The notes beneath the pieces were generated by a model. The model searched no databases and was not told the origin of the DNA. It worked only from the letters and a program-made list of their open reading frames with translations. Below are positions 35,643 through 47,549 of a DNA stretch of 64,000 bases, piece by piece. This DNA comes from Symsagittifera roscoffensis. Taxonomy: Eukaryota; Xenacoelomorpha; Acoela; Convolutidae. The translations under genes and the position numbers were made by a program. The stretch's first letter is position 1. Every line of letters begins with the position of its first letter. The stretch is from contig NC_087068.1 of the NCBI RefSeq assembly GCF_963678635.1, positions 5,353,079 to 5,417,078 of the forward strand, in the 5' to 3' direction.

Positions 35643-38600
35643 GTGAATCCGATTCAGACTTGCAGTATGCGGTGCCTCGACGCAAAGCCTCAAAAACGAA
35701 CCACATTAACTTTTTTTTCATTTTGTAAAGTTAATAAAAAACATGCTACCCGCTATGAAAAAATTCTACAATATTACTACAAATTTTTCTGTGGACGCAA
35801 CTAATTTTGTAGGATTGGAGATTTCGGAAGTATTGAAATCACTATGTTCCCGGGTCGAAATTTTTTGTTCATACTATTCCATAAAGGGACAGATTTTTTA
35901 AATAATTTTAGTGCGATTGTTCTTCAGTTTTTAAACCAAAAGAACACGCAATTGAGGCCATTTTGAGCCCAACTTCAGACAACAGGACTCCTTCATCCCT
36001 TTCCATGGGAAAATGGGGACCAATAAAGGGACCAAATTGCTAATATTTATCCGCATTGATCGCCATCCAAGGCGAACTCAGGGCCAAAATATAGACCCAG
36101 TATTTAAACTTTTTGATGGTTTTGCTCATAAATTTAAGCAAAAAGACGTTGACCTGGAAAAATCCCCCATTTGAATGATTCATTATGCAACAGTCACTCG
36201 AGGAGAGTTTTTTACGGCCAAATGTAAGTTTCAAGCATAATTCTTTCAAATTTTTAACCTACGGAAACCCACGGAAGAATATAGTCTATTCAAGGACAAC
36301 TTTTACATATTTCGAGTTCATGTAATACTCTTGTAGCACCTTTTAAAAAACTAATTCATCTCTGTCAATCCAGTTTATAGTTAATTGATCGATCAGTTTT
36401 AGTTATGATATGTTTTTTTTTCCGGTGACAATTGACTTTTTTCTGGTAATGCATCGTCGCGATTATCAGGTTGAAATAACTTCGATCTTTCCTTTCAAAA
36501 TGAAAAGTTTTTAGGGCATTATACAGCCATAAAAAGTCATTGCACTGCAACGTCTAAGCCTCATTATAAAAAACCGAAAAGATCAAACTGAGTGATCAAA
36601 CTTTGGTTATTTCAAAATTTTTAAAATCGCTCGCCAAAGAAAGCATCTTCTTAAATTATGAGATTCAACAGAAAATTTATTGAGTCTGCATTTACACGAT
36701 TCCATAAGAAAAAGCAATGATAGCCGGTTACTGTGCAAGTAGAACAGAATATTCCGGCCATAGTCTTAAACAAAATACAAAAGAAAAGTTTTTTTTCCAA
36801 ATTAGTTAAGTTTACTTCGGCCTGGTGTGATGAAAGGAGCTGACCGAAAAAATGGAACCAATCATTAGGCGTTTTTGTCAGTTATAGTGATACAGGCAAA
36901 TTGAACAACAGTTTTCTAGAAAAATGACTAAAAAAAGAACAAAAGAAATCCTATAAAATTCGAAAATCCTTTAATTAGGCATAAGCAAATTATTGTAAGC
37001 ATGCACGCTCTCCTGATTAGCTTGATATTAGACCAAAAATCAAAAATGTCAAACTGGTTTTTCTCGACAATAAGAAAAGTTTTTCCAAATTCTTAAAAAT
37101 AGTTCGGATCATGGCCAAAAGTTCTTTAGTATGATATATCATCACTCAAACCCTTCACATGATGTTTTGTGGTACCTGGTTTTGTGTAGACAAAAAAAAG
37201 AAAAAGAAAAAAAACTAAACACACCCGATTACAAAGTTCTTCCACATGTTTCAAATGATCGAAAAAATTATCGAATGAAAAAAATTAGATTTGCTTTTTT
37301 CCACTATTGGATTTTTGTGGTTAGCACTTTTTCACAAAATCAATTGTTACGTCTCCATTCTTTCCTCAAAATGAAAAAAAAAACAGGTGAGTTTCGCTTT
37401 GCAATTTCGTTTTTGACTAATAACTCAATGGCAAAGACTTTTGGAAGCAGAAAACCCACAAAAATTCCCCAAAAATTTCACAGGATTTTTTAGATTGTAA
37501 AACTGCCTTGCAGGTTAAGCAGAAACAAAAACGTAACCGTTTGCTCATGGATAGACATCTTCCACCGTGGCTATACATCTTCCAGTGGGTTCGTTTTTGA
37601 CAATTAAAAATTTATGATACCATGCAAAATCATGCAAGTGTGCTTAGACAAAAGTTACAAAAATATATGCGCATCAAACATTTTTCTAGAAATGTTTGCC
37701 TGAGCATAATAAAAATTTTGCGATCAAAATAAACAACCAAAACCTTTCATCGTCTTAATGTATTTTAAGCAGCCAATCTTTTGAATTAACTTAAAAGTTT
37801 GCCTACATCACAGTTTCCATAAATTGCAATTGTAGTCCAAACATTTTTGACACTTTCAAAAATGATACAGCTATCTCATCAAAACGCAGCTTGTCGGATA
37901 TTTCGATTTTGTAATTTGATGTTTTTTATAATGTGGAATCGAAAGTATTCAGGAAAAAAGCGCTTTCCATTCTGTTTTCCTAAACGGAAATGATTTGATA
38001 AGCAATTTTTCCTAAAAACTCTTTGCGTGGAAATGTTTGATAACAGTTTTTAGGTTATGCAGGTAATACGAGGTTATCTCGGTCATTTTTTCATGAACAA
38101 TTTTTGGCCAGTTTTGAAAATGGTAAATATCTGAAATTTAACAATGTTCAAAATGATATACAAATTGCAAATGAAGCCATTTTTACGATGAGATGCAGTC
38201 ATGGACATGAAAGTTGCATTTTTTTGTTTTTAAGCAATGAACTGAACGAAAACTTTTGTTTCTGATGTTTTCTCTACAACTACAAAAGATTCAGGTTTGA
38301 AAACTTGTTGTGTGATGGATGAAACTGTTCATTAGAAAAAACCTGAGTAAAAAATCTTAGAAAAAAAATTTCAATGTTTCATATAGCTATTTAACCATAC
38401 TGCATAAGAGAAGTTTTCTTAGAGCCAAAAACTTCCAAAAACGGCGGAGGCAGTTTGAATTGTTCAAATGGAAAGTATTTGTAAGAAAATTAGGATCTAA
38501 GCTAGGCCTTGGTTTAGTTTTTACCTTTTTTAGAAAGAAAAAACAAAAAATTGCTCGGATAAAAAATAAAACTGCTCAAAATTTTTGACGTACGTTTTAC

Positions 38601-39349
38601 TAAATAAATTGCTGAATTTTAAGTCAACTACTGTTAAAAAACTTGAGAAAACATTTGGTTCAATTTTACTTAAAACAAAAATCTACATGAGATGAGGGCC
38701 TAGTTCTCAAACTAATTATTTTCAGTTTAGTAATAATCAGTAACTGAAAAATGCTTTCCAGCCAATGAAACTAAGTTGCAATAATGAAATTGCTTCTGCT
38801 GTTTTAGGAGTTGTTTTGGCGCTCTCCAGAGACCAGCTCTCTAACGCCCTCTGATTAAATCGCCAAATGAGGCCATAAAAAAAACAACTTTTTTACAAGT
38901 TTCATATCCGGCTATGTTCTAATGAACAGTTTGTACTATCATATGTCAAAATTTCAACCGCGATGCTCTAGTAGTTGTAGACAAAACGCTTTCTTTTGTC
39001 AGTTTCTGTAACAACTGGGTAAAATTTGCTTTCTAACCTCAGTCTCTGTAACAATCGAGTAAAATTGATCGTTATAGATTAATTTGGGTTAAAAATTTTA
39101 CCAAACTCATTGCATCTGGATGAAAAAAGAATAAAAACCTAGAGTGAAGCGGCAACTTGCTGTGTTTGTCAAAGCAACAACTCGTCCCAGAGCAATTTTT
39201 AAATTTAATCGAGCAATTAGCTCGTTATGTTATGATCGATAAAAAAAATTCCGAAAACTATCTATTGTCTGAGTTATTTACCGAGAAATATTTCTTAATT
39301 TGCAGATTTGGATTCATTTATTTTCGTTTGGAGATTAGAGAGGCCACAT
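35643..39349. other. probable intron, with R3 repeat
   Basis: No exon candidate. An R3 copy lies at 36715-37260; otherwise AT-rich sequence with spurious Lys/Phe-rich frames. Confidence 0.5.
36715..37260 (+). repeat. R3 dispersed repeat, second long copy
   Basis: tagccggttactgtgcaagt, cagaatattccggccatag, tgtcaaactggttttt, gatatatcat and acacccgattacaaagttc follow the same order as in 33275-33900. Confidence 0.6.
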
Positions 39350-39553
39350 TTTGGCGCCCCACAAGGGACCATGGGTGATTGAGCCCGATAGTCCACGTGG
39401 GTACTACCCCCTCGCCCGAACCGTCAAGATAAACTACGGACAGGACGGTTGCGTTACACGTTGGGCTAACAGTTGTCAAATTAGAAAAAACGTTTCCAGC
39501 ATTACAACACTCAACAAGCGTGATGATTGGAGTTGTAGCGGCCTCTCGCCCTA
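39350..39553 (+). pseudogene. remnant of a BEL/Pao-like polyprotein C-terminus
   Basis: The plus frame reads PWVIEPDSPRGYYPLARTV, then GQDGCVTRWA, then ITTL. This resembles the domain after the integrase core of BEL/Pao elements (pattern PxGxWPLGRV, GxDGxVR, RPxxxL; Pfam DUF5641-like). Only about 65 residues remain, with no upstream integrase in the adjacent AT-rich DNA. Assignment rests on pattern similarity only. The opposite strand is also open here, but without a recognisable pattern. Confidence 0.5.
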
Positions 39554-39654
39554 AGTTTGCATCTCTTGTATAGTAACCGTTGATATTAGGTGACACAGTA
39601 TGCGGTACAAAGGGAACATACTATTGCGTCTGTACTGGCGGTGCTGGTGATCTA

Positions 39655-39744
39655 CCGATCTACCTCAGAATCGAAACGAGGTAGAAATATGGTCCGGGTT
39701 GGCGGACCATATTTCTGCCTCGTTTCGTTTCTGAGGTGGATCGG
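39655..39744. other. near-perfect hairpin, 41-bp arms, 8-nt loop
   Basis: The left arm (39655-39695, starting ccgatctacctcagaa) and right arm (39704-39744, ending gaggtggatcgg) are inverse copies with 38 Watson-Crick pairs, two G-U pairs if read as RNA, and one mismatch. The loop is gggttggc. It lies about 100 bp after the BEL/Pao-like remnant, so it may belong to that element's LTR, be a miniature palindromic element, or give a precursor-like RNA. Confidence 0.9.
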
Positions 39745-41309
39745 TTTCGGGTAGCTGGTTGATTGACAATATTTCACTTCATACGTAAATTAACCGTAAT
39801 TATCGGAAATTATCAGTCAACAAAGAATATCGAACTAGATAAATTTCGGTATTTAAAAGCTGAATTCAATGCCTTAAAATACGTAGATGAGAACATTAAA
39901 CAGTCAACTTCAAAACAGCGCCTGAGCATTTTGCGAATTTTGTTTCGATCTCTCAGTTTTTGATCTTTTATCACACACGGTGCATCGTTCACCAGAAAAT
40001 TCATTAGTTACGACCTTGGTTTTTTCTCGCTTTGAATTCTGGCGGGAAACCGTAATTAATAGCGCATTTAGCTAGAAATGCACAACAACCATGCCTCAGC
40101 AAGTGTGGGACTCGATATGGAATGTTTTGCGGAAATTTTAGGCATAGAATTTTTTAAATTGGCTTGCCATCAATTGTTGCTTTTTTTATTTGTGACAAAT
40201 TGTCGCCGTGCCAAAATTAAGCAGTACAGTAGGTTCCAACTAAACATATGTTCCAATAAACTTTTGTATGAAAATGATTTCTTTTTTCTTCTTTCTTTTT
40301 TTTTCTCAGTGTCTTTCTAGCGTTTTTTAGGGAGAGCAACTGAAAATAAGCTTTGAACCTTCTTAATGGCTGAAACAACTACAATTGTCTCAGCTAATGT
40401 TTTTCTCGTTTCTAAAATTCATCCAGATAAATAACCACTAAGTTACCTAAAACGGTCAAAAAATAAGCTTCAAATCCCCTCACTATTTGGATCAATTAAC
40501 GTGTCTTAGATTATTTTGAACTTTGTGTTTAGCGCAATCAGTTCGTTCGCCGCATTTGCTCCGCAATTGTAAAAACAGAAAATTTTGCGCCCCTTAATTT
40601 TATCTCAAATTGGCAAAAACTAACAACTTTGAAACACGCCTAAACGACATAAAAATAATGAGAGTTGAGTTTTTTTAATTTGTTCTTAGAGGGCCTCGAT
40701 GTCTTTCAGATGATATCAGATGGGGTGCCGGACGTCAAGCCGACGGGGTTTCAAGCAGAACGTTTTCTCAAAAAGTCATGTAACATGATTAAATTGAAGT
40801 TTTTTTGAAATTTTTTCAATTTCATGATATTTCTTTTCTATTTTTTTTGGCTTTTTAATAAAGCTTAAGCATCTTATTGATGTTTTGGAAAAATTAAAAT
40901 ATTCTTGAATGCGTTTTTCAAACTATAGCTTATGCATTTCAAAAACCTGCTAATTTAATTGGCGAATGGCACTCCTAAGAGTACATTGTCCTGAATAACG
41001 CTTATTATGGACTTAACTTGCCTAAATTTTGAAAGTGAACACTTAACAGTTGAAAATTTCTGTTTCGAGTTGCTTTAAAGTTAAAAATTTGCTCTGAAGT
41101 TTTTTCGGCTTGAAGTACCGTCAGCCTCTGGTTCCAAGAGATGATATAGAATGTTTTATCAGTCCCTGTTAATTACAAAGATCTGACTGAAAAATTAAAT
41201 GTTCATTCAGACCCTTAAAAAGGTCTGAATAAAAAAATTACATGAACTCAAACATTTGGCCACTTTCTTCGAAAGTCGGAGCAAAAATGATAACAATGTT
41301 TTGTTTCAG
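39745..41309. other. AT-rich intronic DNA, no feature seen
   Basis: No exon, repeat pair or RNA gene recognised before the acceptor at 41309. Confidence 0.5.
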
Positions 41310-41536
41310 CGGACGTGAGTAGGAGAGGAAGTGGGACTAGTGGCAGTGTGTATAGTGTAGGCAGTGGGGCTGGTGCCTACTCGTCCTCCTCCTCAGTCAA
41401 GAGGGGGTCCGTCAACTCCCTCTCTGCCCCTCCCTCTGCGTGTGGGAGTAACAGTGGGTACTACAGTGGTGGATACGGGTACCAGTTCAAGAGCGAATAC
41501 GTCCGCAACGCCATCAACAAACAGCACTCCAAGTAA
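41310..41536 (+). CDS. terminal host exon, Ser/Gly-rich C-terminus
   Basis: The acceptor ttttgtttcag|CGGACGTG has the right phase to take one base from the phase-1 donors at 35642 and 26110. The frame reads ADVSRRGSGTSGS, a poly-Ser patch, KRGSVNSLS, a Gly/Tyr-rich stretch (GYYSGGYGYQF) and a conserved-looking tail KSEYVRNAINKQHSK before TAA. Composition is GC-rich against the AT-rich flanks. Two RRGS/KRGS sites look like basophilic kinase targets. A 3' UTR of about 500 bases with AATAAA at 42032 follows. No known family. Confidence 0.7.
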
Positions 41537-42031
41537 GACATAGAGTAACAGAAGACGTAGACATACATTGCGACTGTGAATTTTTAGTGAAAAATCGGTT
41601 CGACAATAGTAAATTCCGGAATCCAATTCAAAATATAACTAACTTAACCTTCCAAAGTATAGCACAAGAGTGAGAGCTAGAGGTCACACCAAAGGTGACA
41701 GACACGCCGTTGGCCAGTACCTGCAGGTATTTATTTAGCACTGATAGCATTACACATGATTGACGGTTGGAATATTTTACAGATGATGAATTGAAATAGC
41801 ACTACACGACATTCCCTCTCTTGTAAAAGTTTGAAAAATTGTAAAATTTGTTGACTGAAATTGCACATATGTAAAGTTAACTGATGGTATCTTTTAAAGT
41901 ACTCAATTGAAATGAAATGAACTATTGCTGCATCTAGAGTTTTAACAAACAAAAATACCGCCGACGGCGGTGAAAGAATTTTAGTTTTGAAAAGACATTT
42001 GAAAATACAACCAGCCCTTTCACTGGACTTC

Positions 42032-42037
42032 AATAAA
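42032..42037 (+). promoter_or_regulatory. candidate poly(A) signal AATAAA
   Basis: AATAAA in ggacttcaataaagttttt lies about 495 bases after the stop of the 41310-41536 exon, followed by a T-rich tract. It would end the transcript carrying that exon. Confidence 0.45.
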
Positions 42038-42049
42038 GTTTTTGGACAG

Positions 42050-43195
42050 TATAAATTTCTATTTTACTATTTTCCTTGGTCCTTGGTCTTATAAAATCTG
42101 ATCATAAATGTTGTGACTATGAGTTTTTGGTCTCAATGCGGATCGATTCAGGCTTATAAAATCTGATCATAAAACCACGACCTCGACCCGGGCGCCAAAT
42201 GAATTCATAATACTGTTCACAGTACAGCTACTGGTTCTTTATCATCGTTCCAAAAAGAGTCAAAAAAGTTTTAAAAAAAGTGAAAAGAGCAGGGTTCTTT
42301 GCCATTAGCGACCCACAGTAAACTATATGTATACTTCTACAGCTAATTTACTAAAACTTGGACGATACAGAGAAGATTAATATGGCCACTGCGCAAGAAT
42401 GAAACTCAAAACTATGAAGCGTTATGTTTTTTTTTACAATTAGCAGCGGCTTTGAATTAGCAGCAATTTTTTAAACAAAGTAGGGGTCACTACGTACAGC
42501 GAGTATCAGGAATTTTGCGTATGGGTTTGAACTTGTTTCATTTTAATGTAGCTCTATACCAAATACGTATACTATTGATACAGAGCTTGTACTATAGGTC
42601 ATTAGCCTGTCTAGACAATGCCACATATCTTGCTGGTTTTTGTTTGTTCACACTTTCTCATTTATGAATTTGCCGCGTTTTGCAACCCAGATGGGTGCAT
42701 TAGCTCATGCCCTCTCATTGTTTTATGATATTCATTTGCATATTTACCATAAACGATTGAGGAAAAATTATCCAAAATTTACCATTGAGGAAAAATTCTC
42801 CATCTTCATAAAGTGAAATACATTCAAAAATCCTACTTTGGTGAGCTATACTTTTTCTTCACAAGACTAGACTGTAGACTATGACCTAGTAAATATATAT
42901 TATACATCTATCACAGTATGATTTTTGCATTATTGATGGGGGCTATTAATTATTGTGACCTATAATGGAAGCTTGGCCAATTTTTGCTTTACTTTTTCAC
43001 TTTTCCTTGAAAGCAGAAAATAGAAAGCAGCTCATTTCATTCCTTGACGTTTAAGCTCATCAAAAAAAGTCAATATTTATCCTCATAATTTTTAACTATA
43101 CATCTTGTTTTGTCTGCTAAGGTATTTTGCAATTCAAAACTTTTTAAAAGCACAATTCGTTTCATAAAAACCATCCGTCATTACCACTTAAACTG
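42050..43195. other. AT-rich DNA, no feature seen
   Basis: No ORF, exon or repeat of note; a short direct duplication (cttataaaatctgatcataa) is at about 42088-42108 and 42152-42172. Confidence 0.5.
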
Positions 43196-43397
43196 CATTA
43201 CGAGGCCAAACTGTGCATTTAGTGCATTGTAAGCAAATTCCGCAACAAGGACGCTCCCTTTGCTCTTCTTTTGTTCTATACTTTCCTTTGATCTTTCCGA
43301 CAAAGTTTTAACATGTTTAAAGACTTGTCTCTGGAATCCGGCAACATACAGACACAAAATTGTGCGCCTATCCAGTGCACAGTTTGGCCTCGTTTTG
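43196..43397 (+). mobile_element. MITE copy C, best preserved TIRs
   Basis: Ends cattacgaggccaaactgtg and gtgcacagtttggcctcg are near-perfect inverses. The interior matches copy A and the reverse of copy B. 202 bp, non-autonomous. Confidence 0.8.
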
Positions 43398-44304
43398 TGA
43401 ACTAAAGATTTAAAATACATTTGCTTCATTGGTTTGCTGTGAGGTTAAAACGGTCTCAACCCCGCTAAAATGAGCTAATATTTTTGTCGGCGCGGCGTCG
43501 GCTAAAAAACGTCCGTGTTCCAAGGACTACAAGTTCAAGAACTACAAGGACTACAAGGGCTTGAGGTTGAAGCAACATTACCCAGCCCAGAAAAATAACC
43601 AAAAAAATTGCATGTAGTTCTTAAATAGGGGCACAACAGCGGTTCGCCGTGATGAGCTGTTCAGCTTTTGTGTTGGTCCTTTCCCCGTGGATAAATTGTC
43701 TTAATCTTAACAAGACCCCAGCATATTTAAAATTTTCAATACGGCTAGGGTCTGTTATGATTCGTCATTTGGAACCAACTTGATTTCAACGCAAAATCCA
43801 TTGAAAAAATCCAGAAGAATTAGTTTGTTTTGAAATGAACTATTTGAAACCAAATCACAAGAGCGCATTATTATGATACTAAGCTGATCTCTTTCATCTT
43901 TTCTTTCAAGTTGTCAAAACAAGTTGGAAAAAACACCCTGTGAAAATGAGCATTCTCGTTTCGTGAAATGGTCAGAGCAATAAGAAACGTTGATCATCCG
44001 TCAAAATAAACACTGCTTCACAAAACAAACCTCTTACAAACCTAACGATAAAAATCTCTAAAAGAAAGAAGGATGTTTTTGGTATACACATGCAAAACAT
44101 TCTTTTTTATGACCGAAAAACAATTGGAACAAACAAGGCTTCAAAAAATCAATCCAAAAATTTTTTTTAAAAAAGTGGCATTTTTTTTATTTCAACCAAT
44201 AGGAAGCGAGTTTTTTCAAGTCAGCTCTCAGGTTACGATAAATGGAAATATGGGTCTTAAAAATTAAAATACCTATAAAAATTCTGGAAGTCAAGTGGTG
44301 GTTT

Positions 44305-44335
44305 TCTTCTATGGACGTCAACCCGGGAAGAAGAG
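44305..44335 (-). repeat. isolated end of the CCCGGGTTGA repeat
   Basis: gttttcttctatggacgtca followed by acccggg is nearly identical to the right end of the unit at 1150-4012 (tttttcttctatggacctca then acccggg). The rest of the unit is not evident here. Confidence 0.5.
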
Positions 44336-44986
44336 AAAAGAGAGCAGTGATATAAGTTGAGAAGGTGTGGGGAGCGAGCGATTTTTTAAGACTTTCCGTC
44401 TCAATCTCGTGAGCTAAGTAAATATGTTTAGCGTATAATTCAATCGCGCAAACTCTGAAGTTTCCCATCAGCCAATTGAATCCGGGTTATTTTTGTTAAA
44501 AATTTAAGCGAGATTGGCTTTCATGTTTGAAATCACCCAGTTAGAAAAAAATCTTCATTTTAACTTTCAATTTTGTTTCGTTTTGTCCGGAAAATAAAAA
44601 TTGGCATAATATTACCGAATATCTTGTGAAATAAGATTGCAAAAAACAACATCACAGACGTAGCCACGAGGGGAGCTCCAATTTAGGTAGTTTTTTTATG
44701 ACTTTGGCAAAAAATGAATTTGAACAGAGATTCAATAAATTAGCGATAAACGAATAAACAATAAATAATAAAAAATAGTATCAAAAAATACTATAAATTT
44801 TTGTTAGATGGCACTCTTCCAGCGCAGAGAAAAAATAAATCAAGCAAATGCGTCGCCGATGTCCTACAACTTCAGCCCACATCATTTCACCTCTCTATTT
44901 GACCTCCTACTTTTTGTCACCTCGCTGCAGTTTCTATCCATCAATTGTCATTAAAGCACATTACAATTTACTTCCTTTGAAATATT

Positions 44987-45425
44987 CCGTGGTCTTATGC
45001 ACTAAACGGCCCAAAATCAGCATTTCTACATCTTTCTTGAACTCTGAATAATATGGTTGAATCTGATTGGCTAATCAGACTCTCAAATTCAAACAACATG
45101 GTACGGCATTTCAATTAAAGCTCCAAGCAGATAAAATTGGCCGAAATGAACAAAATTATAGAACTTTAATTCTACTGAAGTCATTTTACGAAGTTATTTC
45201 GATCCGAGCAAAATTACCCAGGTTACTTGAAAAAAATAGACAAAGTTAAAAGTTTTGGTAATTTCGGCTATTATTTTATCTGCATGCAAGTTTTGATTGA
45301 ATTGCCTCAAAATGTTGCTTGAATTTGAATGGCTTATATTATCCAGTCAGATTCGACTGCATAAGTTTTAGCTCATGATATAAAATTTTTGATTTTGGGC
45401 CGTTTTGTGCATAAGACCCATAATC
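44987..45425. mobile_element. 0.44-kb inverted-repeat (fold-back) element
   Basis: The left arm (44987-45160) and right arm (45246-45425) are imperfect inverses: ggtcttatgcactaaacggc against gccgttttgtgcataagacc, and gcagataaaattggccgaaa against atttcggctattattttatc. The spacer is about 85 bp. No coding content. Confidence 0.65.
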
Positions 45426-47128
45426 CGACATCCTTTTTGTTCAGAAGCAAAATGTGGGTGAAAAATTCAACTGGTGCTACTACTTGCATTAGTGAGAAGT
45501 CATTGAATTAACCCCAGAACGAAATAACTCTCCAAACAAGTCATAAGAGGCCTATTAGGTTTTTTCAACGCTTTCTAGGCCGCTGAAAAGAGCAATTTAA
45601 AAAAATGTGCAATACAACTAAGCAGAATAATCGCGTCATTAAATTAATACTAAAGTTAGAAGGGAGACACGTGCTCGAAAGCAAAGAAAAAACCAGCAAC
45701 AAAGATTGGGGGCTATCCTCGAAGGACCGAATGAGCGAAAAAACTCGTGAGCGAATGACCGAAAACAAAACAAGCCGAAAGTCAATTTTGAAAAAGAAGC
45801 AATTGCCATTCAATTAAAATGAATTAAATGACGCAATATTTTGCTTCTTTCATAACGAAACCCTTGAAATAAATTTCTTTTCTAATTCGGCGGCGGTCAG
45901 TGAAAATTTGAAAATTTTGCATATTTCTGCCGTTTGTATATTCGGCCAATATCAATATTCAGTACCAGGCAATGTTTTACTTTCTTTCCAATTTTCAGAT
46001 TATTGAAATCTGATTGGTTGATGTTTGTTTTCGCGATTTAGGTCCTTCGCTTATGAGGGATTCCACCACAAGTATTTACCAAAAGGAGATATCACCCACA
46101 GGCAGGGCGCGAGAATATTTTAGGGTTCTCGACTTATTGCTATTTGCACGCTTTGGTTTACCTCCTCATAATTGCATTTTTTTTTTAATTAGTCTTTTAT
46201 ATTTTCACCTGGATGAAGACACTGACTTATTGTTCAACAATCACTAATCACCAATTCTTTTACATTTCAATTGGATTTGCATGATTTTAACCATTCAGCA
46301 AGATACAAATTCATGTCCAAAAACAATTTGAGAAAAACTTTAACATACTCATCGAATGAAAGCAAAATTTTCTTTTGATTTAGGTTTAATAGTACGTGAA
46401 TGAAGTTTATTAAACTCCGAACAATGAGCAAAACAATGAAGGTCAATTTTTTTGAAAACGTGTTCTATGTTTCGGGCGCAAAAAAATCAAGAATAGCATT
46501 TATGCTACAAAAACAAATCAGGAAGTTTCCGAGCAAGAACTTTTTTATACCCACATACTAACTAAAAAAACCAAATGGTGGATATTCTCATTCAAGGATG
46601 ACTTTTCATTTCATTTTTTAAAATGATGAAAGCGAGTCCAAAGCAAAATTGTTGTTTTTAATGCAGTTATTGGCCACTGAATCAAGGTCGTTAAAAAATT
46701 TTCTGGGTGTTGAAGAACTCTACAAACAACAGAATTTTTAGATTCAATGTATTCAATGGAAAACTAAAAGTCTTTTGCAGGCACTCAACAAATTTTTGGT
46801 CAATCAGTTGTTTTTGAGCTTTTTTTCTAGTGAAAATTGTTTAGAATTTGACAGCAACGATGAAATGCAATATTTTAGCTACCAGATTGTCACCTTGTTT
46901 TTTATTTTCAAATTTTTGGTTTTTTGACAAACTGGGGAAAAAATTTCCGCATTTGCGCCGATGACAAACTGATTTAAGCTTCAATTGAGCTGCCAAAAGA
47001 GTTTTTTATAAATCTGATAAATGTTTTCGCCAAAACTATCGATCAAATTTATCTTGGAGATCTAAAATTAATCCAAACAATTCACGAATCTTTGTTTGGG
47101 ATAACATCATAGTTTTACTACACTTTGA

Positions 47129-47214
47129 ACCATTTTGAATTATGGTTTTTCATTTTTATAATTCAAATCAAACCATTTTGAATTATGGTTTTTCAATTTT
47201 ATAATTCAAATCAA
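47129..47214 (+). repeat. 43-bp tandem duplication
   Basis: Two nearly identical copies of a unit starting accattttgaattatggttt. Confidence 0.85.
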
Positions 47215-47239
47215 AGTCTTACGAAAAATGGTCACAGAT

Positions 47240-47545
47240 GAAACTTTTTGTGAATTTGAGCTCAGGACAACAATCTTTCAGATGGTATAAAACATTCCGT
47301 CAAAAAAGTCTTTTTTAGTTAAAAAGACGAAAGTTGAATTTATAAAAAAAATACAGCAAGAATAAATATTCCGCATTGCCTTCGAAAATCGAAACAAGGA
47401 TCTCACTTTGTACTTAACTTTTTTTTTGAAATTATTAAAATTCTTTTTAATATACATTTTTTGAAAATGTTGTTGAATTTTTCTGACTGATACTGCTCCA
47501 TAGACCTCAAAATTTAGTCGGAGGAACATTCAGGGCTTTGCTCTG
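47240..47545 (-). repeat. R2 dispersed repeat, minus orientation, diverged
   Basis: tgagctcaggacaacaatc at one side and gtcggaggaacattcaggg plus the palindrome cagggctttgctctg at the other. These are the two marker ends of R2, but with plus-sense end blocks, so the copy may be rearranged. Confidence 0.5.
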
Positions 47546-47549
47546 ATAC

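Noticed and set aside
44653-44680. Second hAT-like end (cagacgtagccacgagggg)
   Set aside because: Resembles a hAT terminus, but no partner end or target duplication was found.
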